This document shows positions 34,610-44,948 of a stretch of 64,000 bases of DNA, piece by piece; within the stretch, counting starts at the first letter, position 1, and each line of letters begins with the position of its first letter. Both the position numbers and the translations under genes were made by a program. Source of the DNA: Plasmodiophora brassicae (lineage: Eukaryota; Endomyxa: Phytomyxea; Phytomyxea; Plasmodiophorida); assembly GCA_036867785.1 (NCBI GenBank), contig CP145410.1, positions 496,001 through 560,000 on the forward strand. The letters are read 5' to 3'. The notes beneath the pieces are model-generated. The model did not search any database. It saw only the letters and a list, made by a program, of their open reading frames with translations, and was not told where the DNA came from.

Positions 34610-35067
34610 AAACTATGCCACGTATCTCCGTTGTGCCCCGCGAGCGTATGTCAGTCCACTGAAAAGGGAATAGCCGTCTGTTTCATTTCCAATGAAGAGC
34701 GCCTGTCAATACCGGCCAGCCGTGGCACTATGGATGCATGGACATCTCCGCCACGAGGTGCTTCTCGGCAACGTGGTGGTTTTGTGAAGAATGGGGACAG
34801 ATACGCATAGTGAGGTGGTGCTTCTTCAAAAACGAATAAGCGTCGCTTCCCGGGCGCACGTCGATTTCTTTCCAAACTCAGGTTACAGTTGACACACACG
34901 TACGTGCTGAGCTGTTGGAGCGAAACTCCTGACGAAAGTGTTACAGGACAAAGGCGAACTGGGGGGGGGTCGGTCAAGTCGACTCGACTCCTAGCGCCTG
35001 ATGACGCGCCCAGATTACGTCGCGGGGTCCGATCAGGGTCAGTATAGCGGTCGCCGTACGGGGCAAC
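34610..35067. other. gap, weak minus-strand ORF
   Basis: An open minus frame (35112-34651) has a cysteine-containing stretch (LSTYVCVNCNLSLERNRRA) but no family match. A run of nine G lies at about 34962. Insufficient support for a gene. Confidence 0.35.
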
Positions 35068-35778
35068 GTGAAGGCGGGCACGATCGCTATGACGGCAGCA
35101 ATCATCGCCCATCGGCGTCTAATGCACGCTGCCGGACAAGCGCTAGCGGGGCAGCATCGCCTCGGGCCTGTACATATGAACCGGCGCGTTCGTCGTGTGC
35201 ACAGCGGGCGCCCGATGACCGGGTCAGGGCGACAAGTCAGTGGAGTGGCGCTATCGCCCAACATTCGTCTCGACGAGCGAGGCAAACTCAAGTATCGATC
35301 ACCTATCGCTTGTCGAGACAGTCTCCCTGACGACCGCTGTCGTAGGTACCATCTGTCGTCGACCGCTGTCGAGTATTGCAACAGGGTCGCTGAGACGCTC
35401 CGAAAGGATCAGCACGGGTTCGTCGTTGACATCTGTCAGCGGACGCGATTGCACTGGGCCCTCCAGCTGCATGATTCGCCAGCGCCGCAGGGCAACAACG
35501 AGGCGCAGTCGATGCTGTCGTTCACGTCCTGGCTGAAATCGTCGGCCTGCTCGGTGCCGGGCGTCACAGAAGACAAGCTGATCGGCGATATCGCCATATC
35601 GAACCTGAACGAGGAGCAGGCGTCGCTGCTCCTGCACGACACCTGGCAGGTGCCCAGGTGGAACCAGGAGATCGTCGCCCTGCGCTACAAAGTGAAACTC
35701 ATACGCCTGTACTGGCTGATGGGTACGGGCGCCGGCAAGGCGACGCTGTACCAGTCCCCGGTCAACGTCTTCTGCTGA
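35068..35778 (+). CDS. hypothetical protein
   Basis: An open frame of 236 residues. The second half (from about 35330) looks more coding-like, with several cysteines and helical segments (TAVEYCNRVAETLRKDQHG, WLKSSACSVPGVTEDKL). The N-terminal half is arginine-rich and the true start or a 5' intron is unclear. No domain is recognised and there is no convincing signal peptide. Confidence 0.35.
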   Translation: MKAGTIAMTAAIIAHRRLMHAAGQALAGQHRLGPVHMNRRVRRVHSGRPMTGSGRQVSGVALSPNIRLDERGKLKYRSPIACRDSLPDDRCRRYHLSSTAVEYCNRVAETLRKDQHGFVVDICQRTRLHWALQLHDSPAPQGNNEAQSMLSFTSWLKSSACSVPGVTEDKLIGDIAISNLNEEQASLLLHDTWQVPRWNQEIVALRYKVKLIRLYWLMGTGAGKATLYQSPVNVFC

Positions 35779-35820
35779 CTGACGACGACCGCTCTGTTAA
35801 TAACAGCGAACGCCCCCTTG

Positions 35821-37203
35821 TCATGGGCCATGAATGGGCACCACCGCGTCGTTGGTCCTCGTCGTCGTGCAGTGCAGGAAGTCGAGCTCGTTCTCCTTCT
35901 GCAGGAATCGCTCCCAAGGGCCGCCATGGCCGGCGCCGACGTACCTGGCGAACGTGTCCTTTCGCATCAGCTGCAGGACCTCCGCCCTGGCGACGTCAAA
36001 CGTGTCCGGTCGAATCGTCGGGTCGGCGGTGGCCGCTCGTAACGCGCCGGCGCTAACGTTCACCGTCTGCGCCGAATGATCCGACACGAGGAACGTCTTC
36101 CGGATCTGCTCCCCGTCGAGCCGGCGTCGATCCTCGGGCAGATGCGGCCAGTTCCGCTCGAACTTTCGGACGGCTTCCCAGAACAGCAGGTTCTCGGTGC
36201 TGAACTCGAGCGTCGCCGCCCTCATCATCATGTCGTAGCCGTCGCGCGTCCCGAGGAACTTCTCGAACAACGACGCCGGCACGCCCGACTCGTCGAGCAG
36301 CGCCTGGCGTTCGGTGGCGTGCTGGTACAGGGGGACGACGACCAGCTCGAACTGGACGTAGGGCGTGGCGATGCCGATCGGGATCACGTAGATGATCCCG
36401 GCGATCGTCACCGTGTCGTGCCAGGCGCGGACGGACCCGAAGTACAGGGCCAGGCCGACCAGGATGACCAGGTGCGTCACCCGGTGGCACAGGTCGATGC
36501 GCCGGAACGACCGGACGATGCCCAGCGAATCGCTCGCCGTCTTCCGCAGGTACCGGATCAGTGGAGCAATGTAGGCGGCAAACACGACGAGTCGCATGGT
36601 CAGGACCGCCAGGTACACGGTGCCGGGGCGCCCGCCGTCCAGCACGGTCGCGTAGAACGGCCCCTGGAGCTGGTCGTGGTACACGACGACGACCAGCAGC
36701 AGCGGCCACTGCCAGATCGTGTTCAGCGCCAGGAACAGGAGCTCAACTCGGACGCTGTTCAGGTACGTGTGCGCCTCGAACCACGACCGCCCGCTGCGCT
36801 CAGCGCTGCCGGCGGGCGCCACCCGCGCCGACGTGGACCCGTCGAGCATTGTCTTCCGTCGGGGGCGTCGCGCGTCCCGCTCCCGATGCAGGTTGAACAG
36901 GAAGAAGTAGTTCCAGACGAGGACGACGATCGCGTCCAGGGCCAGGCCCATGAACGCGAAGTGCCAGGCGATGACCTGCCAGGCGGCGACCCTGTCCGGG
37001 TACACGAACGCGACGACGTTGCTGGACGTGAACGCGAGCGCGCACGCGAAGAAGAAGCAGGTCGTGTGGGGGCGCCGCGCCGACACGCATCGCGACGACC
37101 GGCGGGTCGCCCAGAACAGGATGACGGCGGGGACCATCATCGCCCCACAGGCGAGCCCGGTCCCGCCCACGACCGACGCCACGATGTACACCGGCGGCCA
37201 CAT
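35821..37203 (-). CDS. seven-transmembrane receptor with C-terminal RGS domain
   Basis: About 460 residues from ATG 37203 (MWPPVYIVASVVGGTG). Roughly seven hydrophobic helices occupy residues 1-300 (for example YIVASVVGGTGLACGAMMVP, VIAWHFAFMGLALDAIVVL, VTHLVILVGLALYFGSV, TIAGIIYVIPIGIATP). The C-terminal RGS domain is at about residues 330-455: FSTENLLFWEAVRKFERNW, later VARAEVLQLMRKDTFARYV. This arrangement is known from plant AtRGS1 and many protists; the RGS domain speeds GTP hydrolysis by G-alpha, so the protein would act at the plasma membrane as a regulated brake on G-protein signalling. No intron is seen. It is divergent from the EF-hand/PH gene only 115 bp away. Confidence 0.88.
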   Translation of the reverse strand: MWPPVYIVASVVGGTGLACGAMMVPAVILFWATRRSSRCVSARRPHTTCFFFACALAFTSSNVVAFVYPDRVAAWQVIAWHFAFMGLALDAIVVLVWNYFFLFNLHRERDARRPRRKTMLDGSTSARVAPAGSAERSGRSWFEAHTYLNSVRVELLFLALNTIWQWPLLLVVVVYHDQLQGPFYATVLDGGRPGTVYLAVLTMRLVVFAAYIAPLIRYLRKTASDSLGIVRSFRRIDLCHRVTHLVILVGLALYFGSVRAWHDTVTIAGIIYVIPIGIATPYVQFELVVVPLYQHATERQALLDESGVPASLFEKFLGTRDGYDMMMRAATLEFSTENLLFWEAVRKFERNWPHLPEDRRRLDGEQIRKTFLVSDHSAQTVNVSAGALRAATADPTIRPDTFDVARAEVLQLMRKDTFARYVGAGHGGPWERFLQKENELDFLHCTTTRTNDAVVPIHGP

Positions 37204-37318
37204 CGGAATCGGGGGCTGGGTGCGGCGGCACGATCGTCCCCTCCAGGCGGGTCCATGGCCGGTCACGTGATGTGCCCCCGGCGGCGCGTGCCACCCCGCG
37301 AATAGGTATCTGCCGTCG
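37204..37318. promoter_or_regulatory. 115-bp divergent promoter, 7TM-RGS / EF-PH genes
   Basis: Start codons at 37203 (minus) and 37319 (plus) leave only this space for two promoters. No motif was identified. Confidence 0.5.
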
Positions 37319-38776
37319 ATGCCAGCAGCGACGACGACGATCACGGTCGTGCTGGGTCGAGCAACGGCCCGTGTCGCATTCGACCCCGGGACCTGCCCCG
37401 TTCTGCAACCGCCGCGCCTCTGGGCGGCGCTCGACTTCGACGCCGCCCAGATCGAGTTCCTGCGCGTGACCGGCCTGCGCCCGGTCGGCCACCCGGTGCC
37501 GATCGCGGCCGTGCCGATGAGGTTCGTCGGGCAGGCCCTTCAGCGGTGCGACGAGAGCGTGGCGGAGGTGACGGGCGTTCCAACGAGCGGGCTGAACGAC
37601 GGCGAGACGTACGAGGTCGTCGTCCGGGACACGCGCGACCTGCTCGCCGAGAGGCTGACGGACGAGCAGCGGCGCCAGATCGACCTGATCTGGGCGACGG
37701 TCGCCGCCGATGGCGAGTACAGCGTGCCTGTCGGTGTCGTCCTGGAGCGGGTGCGCGCGTTCGAGATGGACCTGCTGCGCGAGTCGGTTCAGGGCCGACC
37801 CGATCGACGCGACCTGCTCGAGCGCCTGTTCGAGCAGAAGGTGGAGCAGGAGCTGGCCCTGTGGCGGACGTTCGACGTGCGCCGCACCGGGTACATCAGC
37901 AGGGACGACCTGGTCCTGGGCGTCGGCCCGATCATCCGCATTCGATCCGGCCTGGCGGATCTCGACGACCCGAACGTCATCGCGTCCGTCGCCCAGTACG
38001 ACGACAATCATCGATGGTCCCCGATGCCCTCCTATGGTTGCCATCGAGCCGGCGACGACGACCATGGGCAGACGTCGGCACCTACCGGGCAACAGCAACC
38101 ACGAAGCGGACCCGCTGCCCCTGTCGGCAACGACGACGACGACGACGTGGAACCGTTCGCTGTGGAGGCCAGCGCTGGGCGCCAGACCCGACATGGCGCC
38201 AGCACTGGCGTATCCATCATGGACCAGCAGCGTCCTTCGGGGCGGGTCGATGTGCAAACGCAGACGAGCCCGGTGAACGGAAACAGTGACGACGACGACG
38301 ACGACGACGATGACGATGACGACGATGGCCAGGACGAGGCGGCGGCGACAGAGACGGAGACGGCGTCGGAAAGCGTACCTGGATTGGATCGCGTAAGGCG
38401 TAAGGTGGTTCGTGTGGTGATCTGTCGGCCTGGGTCGTGGTGGAACGCGAGAACGATCAAACGGGTTATGCTCCTGCATTCGTCACCGGACATGAGCGCG
38501 CATGCCATCTGGTATAAGAAGCCGAGCAAGACCTGGGAGCACTGCGAGTACATCCCGGTGGAGCGCATTACGCGCGTCGTCTTGGGACCCGGCGAGTTCC
38601 CCGGGAACGAGTCGAGCAGCATCCAGGATGGTGCCCGCGACGGGTTCCACTTCACCATCGAGTACGCGTCCGGGAGCGGCGACGACGACCGCGAGCACCT
38701 ACACGTGTCCATGAAGCGGGAGCGAGATCGGGACGCCTGGTGCAACGCGCTCCGTCACCTCATCCAGCAACGATAA
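37319..38776 (+). CDS. EF-hand-like / PH-domain protein with poly-Asp linker
   Basis: 485 residues without introns. Residues about 120-200 form a helical EF-hand-like region (LWRTFDVRRTGYISRDDLV); only one loop is near-canonical and its ligand spacing is imperfect, so calcium binding is uncertain. A disordered middle contains a short acidic run and a run of 13 aspartates (about 38287-38325). The C-terminal 125 residues read as a PH domain: VKRVMLL-type strand region (NARTIKRVMLLHSSPD), a basic/aromatic loop (WYKKPSKTWEHCEYIPV), and a terminal helix with the conserved tryptophan (RDRDAWCNALRHLIQQ). PH domains bind phosphoinositides or proteins at membranes. Paired divergently with the 7TM-RGS gene. 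Confidence 0.7.
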   Translation: MPAATTTITVVLGRATARVAFDPGTCPVLQPPRLWAALDFDAAQIEFLRVTGLRPVGHPVPIAAVPMRFVGQALQRCDESVAEVTGVPTSGLNDGETYEVVVRDTRDLLAERLTDEQRRQIDLIWATVAADGEYSVPVGVVLERVRAFEMDLLRESVQGRPDRRDLLERLFEQKVEQELALWRTFDVRRTGYISRDDLVLGVGPIIRIRSGLADLDDPNVIASVAQYDDNHRWSPMPSYGCHRAGDDDHGQTSAPTGQQQPRSGPAAPVGNDDDDDVEPFAVEASAGRQTRHGASTGVSIMDQQRPSGRVDVQTQTSPVNGNSDDDDDDDDDDDDDGQDEAAATETETASESVPGLDRVRRKVVRVVICRPGSWWNARTIKRVMLLHSSPDMSAHAIWYKKPSKTWEHCEYIPVERITRVVLGPGEFPGNESSSIQDGARDGFHFTIEYASGSGDDDREHLHVSMKRERDRDAWCNALRHLIQQR

Positions 38777-39187
38777 ATTTCAATACGGCGTTGCACACTG
38801 TCGCCTTCGACATGTTCTGTTATCTAGCGACAGGGTCGGTTGCCCTTCCCAGCGTTCAGCAGTGAGGCGCGGATGAAAGCGGGCGTGCTCCGATCGGGAG
38901 GCCTCACGTGCGCTGACTCAAACTAGACGCGTCAGACCCTCCGGAGTACCTAACACGCCGATCCTGATGATCAGAACGTCCCGGGTCAGCCTGGCGTCAC
39001 AATCCTCTGGCCCGGCTACCTACGTAGGCTTTGCTGACAACGTGTTTGCGCTGCCACTGGTCAACAGCAGCGACGTTTGTGAATATACGCGCTCTCGACA
39101 CGGGCACACAACGATTGGGAACAATCGATCCGACAGGCGAGTTTAGATCTAACGACCATCGTGGACGTTGATGGGAATGCGCATCAG
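38777..39187. other. convergent gap, no gene seen
   Basis: Lies between the 3' ends of the EF/PH gene (plus) and the p101-like gene (minus). Contains stop-rich sequence only; presumably both terminators. Confidence 0.5.
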
Positions 39188-42100
39188 CTACGGTTGTATG
39201 GGGAAGAACGTGCCAATGTTCAGCGACATGTGGCGCTGCTCCCGATCCTCGATCTTGCGGATGCGGACCTGCTTGAACGGGCCGAAGCATTCGCCATCGA
39301 CAACGACCCGGAACGACTGGTCTTCGCGGGCCGTCGTCAGTTTCATGTAGTTGACGTGCTGGAGCGGCTCCTGGATCAGGAACGCGTACCGGTTCTTCAG
39401 CTTCGCTTTGTGCTCTGATACCTTCGCAAACACCTGCGACACGGTCAGCAGGCAGTCGGCGTGACACATCTGAACGATCCGAACCTCGAGCCAGGGGTCT
39501 TTCGGGTTGGGCGGGAACGCCGGGTCGTCGGCCGACGGGATGTTCGAAATCGAGATGCGATCGAACGGGATGGACTCCTCGGCGGCCATGCTCTGGCGTC
39601 GTTGCACGTCATCGACGCACGGCTGGCCGGCAAGGTCGACCCTCGTCATTTGCAGGTTCAGCTCCAGCGGCACGTAGTTGAAGTCCTGCAGGGGCAGTAT
39701 TAGGGCGCGCGCACATATACATACAGAACCAGATCCACGAGGCGCCCGCGCGTCACCTTGTCACGGAACACTTCCTTGACATCGCGCAACGTGGCCATGA
39801 CGCCTTCACGACCCAGGTTCTTGAACAGCATGGCGGTGGCCACACGACCGATCTCCGCCCGCTCCACCAGCGGGATAATGAGATCAGGGGCGCCTTCCTC
39901 GACGGTCACGCGCCTCCATCCTGGCCATTACCACGACGGTTAGCAGGCCTTCCATATACCGAGGCGCTGCCTACACCACAGTACCTTCTATCTGGAACAG
40001 CTTGATCTGAAGAGAATATTCTGCTTCGCGAACGTAACTCTCGACGTTGGACTGTAAGAGTGCCCCGAACGGGGACAGCGGTTCCTCGGGTTTGAGTTCG
40101 TTGAACGTCGGCTCCTCCTCCGACATGGTCGGCACGAGGAACTGTCGCGACACCATGGGCACGTACAGCTGCCTGTTGTACCAGCTGTCGTACCGGGCAA
40201 TGTACGACGCCAGGATGCTGTTCCGGAACGGGACCAGGAAGAACCTGGACGACCACGTTAGCGCTTCGTACGGCGGCGGCTGGGCGTGCGTCGTTGTCCA
40301 ACCGAAGAGCGATGCCTTTAAGCGGTTCGCTCTGGCGTTGCATAAGCTCGACGTAAGCGGTAGCCACTTGGTGGATGATGGAGTCGGAACCGGCAATGCA
40401 CACGCGGACCTCGACAGGGTCCTGCGAGTCGGCGAACGCTTCGTACAGACGGAGGACCTTCTCGACACGATCAAGCAATGGCGTCTTCGGGAACGGCGTG
40501 CACCTGGGCGGCCAGTCATTCGCGTGCGTCGACAGCGAGGACGCAGGATGCCATTGTCGGGTCGGCGTACCCGAGCTGTTGAATGACTTCAGGCGTCGGG
40601 AACATGTAGTCCCTGGCGACCAGCCAGTGCAGGTGGGCGATCTCCGGCAACGATGGCATGAGGTTGGCGGCGAGAACAGGCGGCAGCGACAGATCGCTCG
40701 CAATGCGCTTCGCCTCGTTGGATCGGGCAATCTTCGTGAATTGGGCCCTGATCAGCGCGAAGTTTCGCTCCCGATGCGAAACGGCGTCCTCGGGCGATCT
40801 GTACATCGGCGACCGTTGGTCCCTCCCCGGTACAGAACGAGCGAACCTTGGCCCCTACATGTCGAGCGATTCCTGCAGGATGTTGACGGTTTGCCCGAAC
40901 AACAAGATGACATCCTCCTCGGTCAGCTTGTATACGTCGTTCGGGTCGATGGGCGCACTTGGCGAATGAATGATATCTGCCGCCATCAATCAGCAACAAT
41001 TGCAGGCCGCTGATGAGCGTTATCGTTCGGTACTGAGTAGGAGAAGGGCCTGCACCTCTGTGGACAGGCCCGATGCGAACACCTTGTTCTCGCCGTCAAT
41101 GTACAGGTCGGCGCTGTACAATCCGACCAGATGGGCGAAGTTGCTCGACAGGCTGCAGACGCTATCGATGACGTAAAAGATGGGCCGAGACCTTGGATTG
41201 CCCATTCAGGTCGGCATCGAGGACGCTGTCTCGCGCTCTGCAACGTACCGTTGGACCTGGGTGAGTTTGACGGAGCTCGTTTCTGGGACGCGACTTTCGG
41301 CGGCGAACCGCTCCAGAACTGTGTTGCCCGGTGCAAGCATCTCCTGCTTCAGCATCAGCAGCACTCGGCGTGCCACCTGCCGTACACGTCAGCATGGACC
41401 GTACATTATTGCACGGGGCATGGGAGGAACCAGAGAATATGGCGTCGGCCATGAGAAGAATGGTGACACGCGGTCGATGGCCGTTTGCAGAAAGGGCCCT
41501 GTAGGCGCTCGCCACTGCGCGATTAGACCGGTCAGTGCCCCATCTCAGTCGAGCCCGGATAGCTCGCGATCTGACATAGGACAGCATCGACCGAAGTAGG
41601 TGCAGAAGCGCCAGGAGCGAGTGCTGCTGCTCCATGCTCGACGGCTGCGATCGAATCGCTTGTAGCTGGGCCAGCACGATATCGAACACACGCAGGCGCG
41701 CATTCTAACTCTCACCGATCAGCATCGTCAACAGGACGACGTGCTGTCACGTCTTGACCTTCTCCTTACACTGCTGCAGAAGGTACGTGTAGACGAAAGG
41801 GAACGATTGGGACGGGAAGTCCTGTCGATGCAGTGTCGGGACGACCTCCTGCGTCAGGATCTTGAAGACCTGGCGGGGCGTATCCTCAGCGTTCGATTAC
41901 GGCGGCACGAGCGCCGGTCTCAGGGTGAACCTCTCGAGAATGCATAATATGGACGTTCGAGACAAGGCCGTCGAGGGCGTCCTTGTCCTCGCAGAGCTTG
42001 GCGGTGAGGATGGAGACGACTTCCGGGTACCCGGCCACGTAGGCGTCCTTCCGGAACGCTTCGATATGCGAACTCCAATTCATGACCACCTTCTTCAGCA

Positions 42101-42486
42101 GCGTATCCGGGCGGATATCCACGAACAGGCCCAGGAACAGGATCGAGTTCAGGAGGCTCTGCAGCGGGTAATCGGGCAGTTTCCTACCCAGATCAGTGCT
42201 GATCTGTGTGCACGACGCGACGTCAGAAACGCAGCCAGACCGGTTCGCAGTTGCCGCCACCTACCTCGACAAAGGTCTTGATGAACAGGCGCATGATGAG
42301 AACGGCTTCCCGGTTGTTCTCCGTGGACGTGATCTCCCTGAAGAAGATATCGTATTCGTGGCGGGACAGCATGCCGCCGCGGGCGCCGATGAACGTGTCG
42401 AACAGGTCCTGGACGGACAGGCCCATGGTCTTCATCGCCTTCTGGCTCAGCATGCCCGGGTTCCGGGTCGACACCATCGACGTCAT
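39188..42486 (-). CDS. PI3K class IB regulatory subunit, p101/p84-like
   Basis: A multi-exon gene ending at a stop at 39188. C-terminal parts resemble PIK3R5/PIK3R6. VEVRVCIAGSDSIIHQVATA (about 40410) is followed across an intron (removing about 58 bp near 40250-40300) by RFFLVPFRNSILASYIARYD and SWYNRQLYVPMV. This parallels human p101 FGSDRISGKVARAY, then RFFKLQFFYVP and MLDPWYERNV. The final exon has MKLTTAREDQSFRVVVDGEC then FGPFKQVRIRKIE, like the p101 C-terminal beta domain that binds G-beta-gamma. The N-terminal half (MTSMVSTRNPGMLSQKAMKT onward) is helical and weakly conserved. The start is tentative; several joins at 40800-42000 are unresolved. Such a subunit would recruit a PI3-kinase to G-beta-gamma. 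Confidence 0.6.
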
Positions 42487-42741
42487 CGCCGACCGACGAT
42501 GAGCGCCTGCGCTGACGACCAGGCACTGTGACGTAGCCCACAGGTACTATTCGACGTGCGACGTCGTGCACGATGCCGCTCGTCCGGCAAACGGCCGCGT
42601 GATTGGACGCTGCGGCCCATACCCTGTTGTTGTTGCTGGGTCTCCCCTCCTCGACCAAAGCGCAGTTTCAACTTGGAAACAGAAATAGCCTGGGGCTCCA
42701 TCAGCGAGCTGGTTGTCCAGGGCCGGAACGAAACCGCAGCA
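42487..42741. promoter_or_regulatory. upstream region shared by p101-like and malic enzyme genes
   Basis: About 255 bp lie between the two divergent starts, both of which are tentative. No specific element was recognised. Confidence 0.4.
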
Positions 42742-44755
42742 ATGGTCGATGGTAGGACGGCGCTGACGGGTACTGCCGCCCTGGCCATGTCGGTGCCGGA
42801 CCGGGAGGATCGTCGCCTAGTCGGCCTGGTGGCGCCCGCGGTCCAGAGCCGTGCCCTGCAGGTCCAGCGCTGCCTCCGGTACCTGGACGCCATCGACGAC
42901 AGGTTGCAGCGGTTCGCCTTCATGCAACGCTTGCACGTACGCGCGCGCGGGCTGTGTCTCCGGATCGCTGGTCAAACGTACTGAGTGGCGACGTTCGTCG
43001 TCGGTGTAGTCCAGCGATGTCGACCTGTTCTACATGCTGCTGATGACGCACCCGGACACGATCCTGCCTATCGTGTACACGCCTGCCGTCGGCCTGGCCT
43101 GCCAGCAATGGTCACACATGTACTTTGAACCGCAAGGCCTGTACGTGCCAATCTCGGCGCGCGGTGCGGTTCGCAAGGTCGTTGACAACTGGCCCGGCGA
43201 CGAGGTCGACGTGGTCGTCTTCACCGACGGCGGTCGCATCCTGGGCCTCGGAGGTATATGCTGGCTGGATCCGACGCACACGTTCGTTGTTCAGTGACGC
43301 GCGACGATCGCGTTAGACCTTGGCGCGAACGGCATGGGCATCCCGATTGGCAAGCTGGCCCTGTACGTCGCGTTTGCGGGTATCAGCCCGCGTCGCGTCC
43401 TGCCCGTCTGCCTGGACGTCGGCACCGACAATGAGCAGCTGCTGAACGACGACCTGTACATCGGGTTGAAGCAGAGGCGGTCGGCGACGTCGTTCGAGGA
43501 GTACGACGCGTTCGTTGGCGAGTTCATGGATGCGATGGCGGACCGGTTCGGTCGCACGACGCTGATGCAATTCGAGGATTTCGGTACGCAGACGGCGTTA
43601 TACCTGCTGGGCAAGTATCGGTCGCGCTTCACGACGTTCAACGACGATGTCCAAGGGACGGCCGTCATGACGCTTGCAGGCGTCATGTCGTCCCTGCCAC
43701 TCCTGGCCAGTCCTCATCTACACGAGCAACGCATCGTGTTCTTTGGAGCGGGATCCGCCGGCATTGGCATCGCCGACATGATCAGCAAGGCGATCTCTGT
43801 TTCTGGTAAGCCAGGGTTGCCGGCTATCAGGTCCGACGTTCCTAATCGGGGCGATGCAGGTGGCATATCGTTTGAAGAGGCACGACGGCGCGTGTGGGCG
43901 GTCGACTCGCGCGGGTTAATCGTCGCCAATCGTCCCGGGCGCCCTCTCGAACCGTACAAGCAAGGGTACGCTCACGAACACGAGCACATAAAGGACCTGC
44001 TCGACATCGTCAATGCGATCCGACCCAGTATCCTGATCGGCGTGTCGTCGCAGGTCGTTACTGTTAGCACCGGATCCATCCTAGGCAGGCGTAACTGACG
44101 TCGTTTCGCTAGGCGGGTGCGTTCAATGAGCAGATCCTGGCTGCCATGGCGATGATCAACAAGCGGCCCGTCGTGTTCGCGCTCAGCAATCCGACGTCGC
44201 AGTCGGAGTGCACGGCCGAGATGGCGATCGTGCACACCGAAGGCCGGGCGTTGTTCGCGTCCGGTAGCCCGTTCCCGCCTGTCACGTATCGCGGCAAGGA
44301 GTTCGATACGAGCCAGGCCAACAACGTGTACGGTTTCGCTGCCTGTTTGGGGGACTCGGATGGCGCGTGTTACTGAGTTCGCCTCCGGTTAGCTATGTGT
44401 TTCCTGGCATCGGGCTCGGTGCTCTGGCAAGCCAGGCGCTGCAGATCAGCGATGACATGATGGTTGTCGCTGCGAAAGCACTGTCATCGTTGGTCACCGA
44501 TGCGGACAGGGAGCGCGGCAACCTGTTCCCGCCGATGGACGGCCTGAGAAGAGTGTCGGCGCGCATTGGCACGGCCGTCGCTGAGGCGGCGTTCCGCAGG
44601 TAACGTGCTGTCGGGTACGGGTATGGCCAACGTATCTAGGGATGACGGTTTGTCGCAGCGGCTTGGCGTCTATTCCGCGCCCCGACGACGTTTCGCTTGC
44701 TGTGCGCCGTACGATGGTCTACGACCCGACTCAGTGCCTAGTCAGCAAGATGTAA
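42742..44755 (+). CDS. malic enzyme, NAD(P)-dependent
   Basis: Oxidative decarboxylation of malate to pyruvate with NAD(P)H formation. Seven exons: 42742-42936, 43010-43253, 43317-43805, 43860-44053, 44113-44327, 44393-44599, 44659-44755 (introns 54-73 bp). They join to 546 residues, the normal family size. Motifs in order: [20 protein letters not shown] with the catalytic tyrosine, [20 protein letters not shown] with the catalytic lysine, metal-binding [17 protein letters not shown], dinucleotide fold [29 protein letters not shown], and [14 protein letters not shown] after splicing. The N-terminus is short, with no clear mitochondrial presequence from this start; a longer upstream start cannot be excluded. 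Cofactor preference is not decided. Confidence 0.95.
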
Positions 44756-44948
44756 TTCGTTCACCGAAAGTGCACCACATGACATCGCCTCCTCCCTCTA
44801 TCGATACATGCAACGTACGTTACCAGTGGTAACGGTGCGACCGTTTGAGCAAGCAACGTCGCCTGCATCGTAGCCGATTCTCGAAGCGACGTTTAAAGAC
44901 AGGGTTACCTAATTGGTTCTGCTGCTGCTGCTGCCCTTTACTGCACAT

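Noticed and set aside
36076-37305. Plus-strand open frame of 409 codons
   Set aside because: Antisense shadow of the 7TM-RGS receptor; highly charged with no domain.
36800-38479. Minus-strand frame of 559 codons, rich in valine and histidine
   Set aside because: It spans two real genes (7TM-RGS out of frame, and the antisense of EF/PH); the poly-valine run is the reverse of the aspartate codons.
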